From the NCBI RefSeq assembly GCF_049446155.1, contig NZ_JBMSEE010000003.1, forward strand, positions 124,001 through 188,000: a stretch of 64,000 nucleotides of DNA, written 5' to 3'. Shown here in pieces: positions 62,136 to 64,000 of this stretch (within the stretch, counting starts at the first letter, position 1; each line of letters begins with the position of its first letter). The notes beneath the pieces were generated by a model, which was not told where the DNA came from, searched no databases, and saw only the letters and a list, made by a program, of their open reading frames with translations. A program made the translations under genes and the position numbers. This stretch comes from Rivibacter sp049446155 (GTDB taxonomy: Bacteria > Pseudomonadota > Gammaproteobacteria > Burkholderiales > Burkholderiaceae_C).

Positions 62136-63665
62136 ATGAGCCAGCAGCCGACCGCGCCGCACACCGCCGCGCATGCCGCCGACGAGAACCAGCTGATCGC
62201 CGAACGCCGCGAGAAACTCGCCGCGCTGCGCGCGCAGGGCATTGCCTATCCCAACGACTTCAAGCCGCGCGACCATGCGCTCGCGCTGCACCGCGCCCAC
62301 GAGGCCAAGAGCAACGAAGAGCTCGAGGCGCAGCCGGTCACGGCCTGCATCGGCGGGCGCATGATGCTCAAGCGCGAGATGGGCAAGGCCTGCTTCGCGA
62401 CGCTGCAGGACGCATCGGGCCGCATCCAGATCTACGTCAAGCAGGACATGGTCGGGCCCGAGACGCTGGCCGCGTTCAAGAAGTGGGACCTCGGCGACAT
62501 CCTCGGCTGCGAGGGCACGCTGTTCAAGACCAAGACCGGCGAGCTGACGATCCAGGTCAGCTCGATCCGCCTCGTCGCCAAGAGCCTGCGTCCGCTGCCG
62601 GACAAGTTCCACGGCATGACCGACCAGGAGCAGAAGTACCGCCAGCGCTACGTCGACCTCATTGCCGACCCGGCCTCGCGCGAGCGCTTCGCGGCGCGCA
62701 GCAAGGCCATCTCGTCGATCCGCCAGTACATGGTCGAGCACGGCTTCCTCGAAGTGGAAACGCCGATGCTGCATCCCATCCCCGGCGGCGCGAACGCCAA
62801 GCCCTTCGTCACGCACCACAACGCGCTGGACCAGCAGATGTTCCTGCGCATCGCGCCCGAGCTCTACCTCAAGCGCCTGGTGGTCGGCGGCTTCGAGCGC
62901 GTGTTCGAGATCAACCGCAACTTCCGCAACGAGGGGATCTCGGTCCGCCACAACCCCGAGTTCACGATGATGGAGTTCTACGCGGCCTACTGGGACCACC
63001 GCGACATCATGGACTACACCGAGGCCGTGATTCGCTGCACCGCGCGCAAGGCCGCCGGCAGCGCGCGGCTGCACTACCAGGGCCGCGAAGTGGATCTCGA
63101 AAGCCCGTTCGCGCGCGTCTCGATGCGCGACAGCCTGGTCAAGTACGCCGGCCTGACCGAAGCCGAGGCCGACTCGGCCCCGGCGCTGCACGCCAAGCTC
63201 GTTGCACTCGGCGAGGAGCCGGCCCCGCTCGGCAGCCCGCGCGCCGGCCTGGCGCAGCTGCAGTTCGCGATGTTCGAGGCCAAGGTCGAGGAGCAGCTAT
63301 GGCAGCCGACCTTCATCATCGACTACCCGGCCGAGGTGAGCCCGCTGGCGCGCGCCTCGGACACCGACGCGTCGATCACCGAGCGCTTCGAACTCTTCGT
63401 CTGCGGCCGCGAGCTGGCCAACGGCTTCTCCGAGCTCAACGACCCGGAGGACCAGGCCGCGCGCTTCCTCGCGCAGGTGGCGGCCAAGGACGCCGGCGAC
63501 GAGGAGGCGATGTTCTACGACGCCGACTACGTGCGCGCGCTCGAGTACGGCATGCCGCCGGCCGGCGGCTGCGGCATCGGCATCGACCGGCTGATCATGC
63601 TGCTGACCGACTCGCCCAACATCCGCGACGTGATCCTCTTCCCGGCGCTGCGCCGGGAAGCGTGA
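62136..63665 (+). CDS. lysS: Lysyl-tRNA synthetase, class II
   Basis: Charges tRNA-Lys. The 509 residues include an anticodon-binding OB domain (GKACFATLQDASGRIQIYVK), class II motif 2 (FRNEGISVRHNPEFTMMEFY) and motif 3 (GCGIGIDRLIMLLTD). The ATG at 62136 precedes SQQPTAPHTAAHAADENQL; the open frame continues upstream through non-coding sequence. Housekeeping gene that marks the right border of the polysaccharide locus. Confidence 0.97.
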   Translation: MSQQPTAPHTAAHAADENQLIAERREKLAALRAQGIAYPNDFKPRDHALALHRAHEAKSNEELEAQPVTACIGGRMMLKREMGKACFATLQDASGRIQIYVKQDMVGPETLAAFKKWDLGDILGCEGTLFKTKTGELTIQVSSIRLVAKSLRPLPDKFHGMTDQEQKYRQRYVDLIADPASRERFAARSKAISSIRQYMVEHGFLEVETPMLHPIPGGANAKPFVTHHNALDQQMFLRIAPELYLKRLVVGGFERVFEINRNFRNEGISVRHNPEFTMMEFYAAYWDHRDIMDYTEAVIRCTARKAAGSARLHYQGREVDLESPFARVSMRDSLVKYAGLTEAEADSAPALHAKLVALGEEPAPLGSPRAGLAQLQFAMFEAKVEEQLWQPTFIIDYPAEVSPLARASDTDASITERFELFVCGRELANGFSELNDPEDQAARFLAQVAAKDAGDEEAMFYDADYVRALEYGMPPAGGCGIGIDRLIMLLTDSPNIRDVILFPALRREA

Positions 63666-63739
63666 ACCGGTTCGGCCTCGCGCGGCGCGGGCTGACCTAG
63701 CGCAAAGCGCGGGGCCGACCGCTGCGCTACGGTCACCAA

Positions 63740-64000
63740 GTGGAGACACGCTTCGAATCGCTCGGCCCGCTAGAGGCCGCCTTGTGGCGCGAGCTGATGA
63801 TGGCCGCGCACGACCGCGAGCACGGCTGGCACAGCTGCGTGCTGGCAACGCACGACGCGCACGATGGTCCCGACGCGCGCACGGTCGTGCTGCGCGAGGT
63901 CGACCCCGAACGGCGGCAGCTGTTCATCTACACCGACGCGCGTTCGGCCAAGCACCGGCAGCTCGACGCCGATGCGCGCGCGATGCTCGTGTGCTGGTCG
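63740..64000 (+). CDS. Pyridoxamine 5'-phosphate oxidase-like flavoprotein (cut by window edge)
   Basis: The 87 visible codons begin at GTG and read VETRFESLGPLEAALWRELM, then RTVVLREVD and LFIYTDARSAKHRQL, the FMN-binding pattern of the PNPOx-like (Alr4036-type) family. No stop is reached by the end of the window. It lies 74 bases after lysS. The start is not certain, since no clear Shine-Dalgarno sequence is present. Confidence 0.75.
   Translation, partial: METRFESLGPLEAALWRELMMAAHDREHGWHSCVLATHDAHDGPDARTVVLREVDPERRQLFIYTDARSAKHRQLDADARAMLVCWS

Noticed and set aside
63676..63718. Hairpin after lysS as terminator
   Set aside because: A 10-bp GC-rich stem can be drawn, but there is no following T-tract in either direction.

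Overview
The window is GC-rich chromosomal DNA of a betaproteobacterium, most likely order Burkholderiales and near the Rubrivivax/Methylibium/Piscinibacter group. This is inferred from gene order and protein character; no database search was possible. The left flank has the gene order typical of that class: rnc-DUF4845-lepB-lepA, then mucD-rseB-rseA-rpoE, then the fatty-acid run fabF-acpP-fabG-fabD-fabH-plsX-rpmF-yceD, all on the minus strand. Next come maf, an RsmI-like methyltransferase and an RhlE-type helicase. The right flank is lysS and the start of a pyridoxamine-phosphate-oxidase-like gene.

Between them (about 17.9-61.9 kb) lies a roughly 44-kb surface-polysaccharide locus. Precursor genes supply GDP-mannose (manC), dTDP-L-rhamnose (rfbBDAC), GDP-L-fucose (gmd, fcl), UDP-ManNAcA (two wecB-wecC pairs), UDP-glucuronate (ugd), and probably a 4-amino-6-deoxy sugar (CapD/WbpM-type dehydratase plus DegT aminotransferase). 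Export and anchoring are of group 2 capsule type: kpsM, kpsT, kpsE, kpsD, kpsC, kpsS. A Wzx-like flippase and two initiating transferases (WecA/MraY-type and PglC-type) point to a second, lipid-linked route, but no Wzy polymerase was recognised.

The unusual core is 31.0-39.5 kb. It starts with a 1606-residue protein combining an FkbM methyltransferase, a coiled coil, a CgeB-like glycosyltransferase, an unassigned middle and a C-terminal GT-B glycosyltransferase. Then come a GxSxG hydrolase-like protein of unknown role, a NodZ/FUT8-like (GT23) fucosyltransferase candidate, and a second protein with an HxRxGD fucosyltransferase-like motif. The last genes of this stretch look less GC-rich than their surroundings and sit directly before gmd-fcl, which make the presumed donor GDP-fucose. 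Further on are a small methyltransferase, an exported beta-helix protein, a CgeB-like paralogue and a heparinase II/III-like protein.

The two wecB-wecC pairs are similar direct repeats of about 2.4 kb that bracket some 24 kb of the locus. The only gene-free stretch over 300 bases is 3468-4008. It holds a candidate RNA of about 65 nt made of two adjacent hairpins ending in a strong terminator, a 10-bp dyad and a loose cluster of DnaA-box-like nonamers. Most junctions in the locus are ATGA, GTGA, TTGA or TGATG overlaps, suggesting translational coupling.
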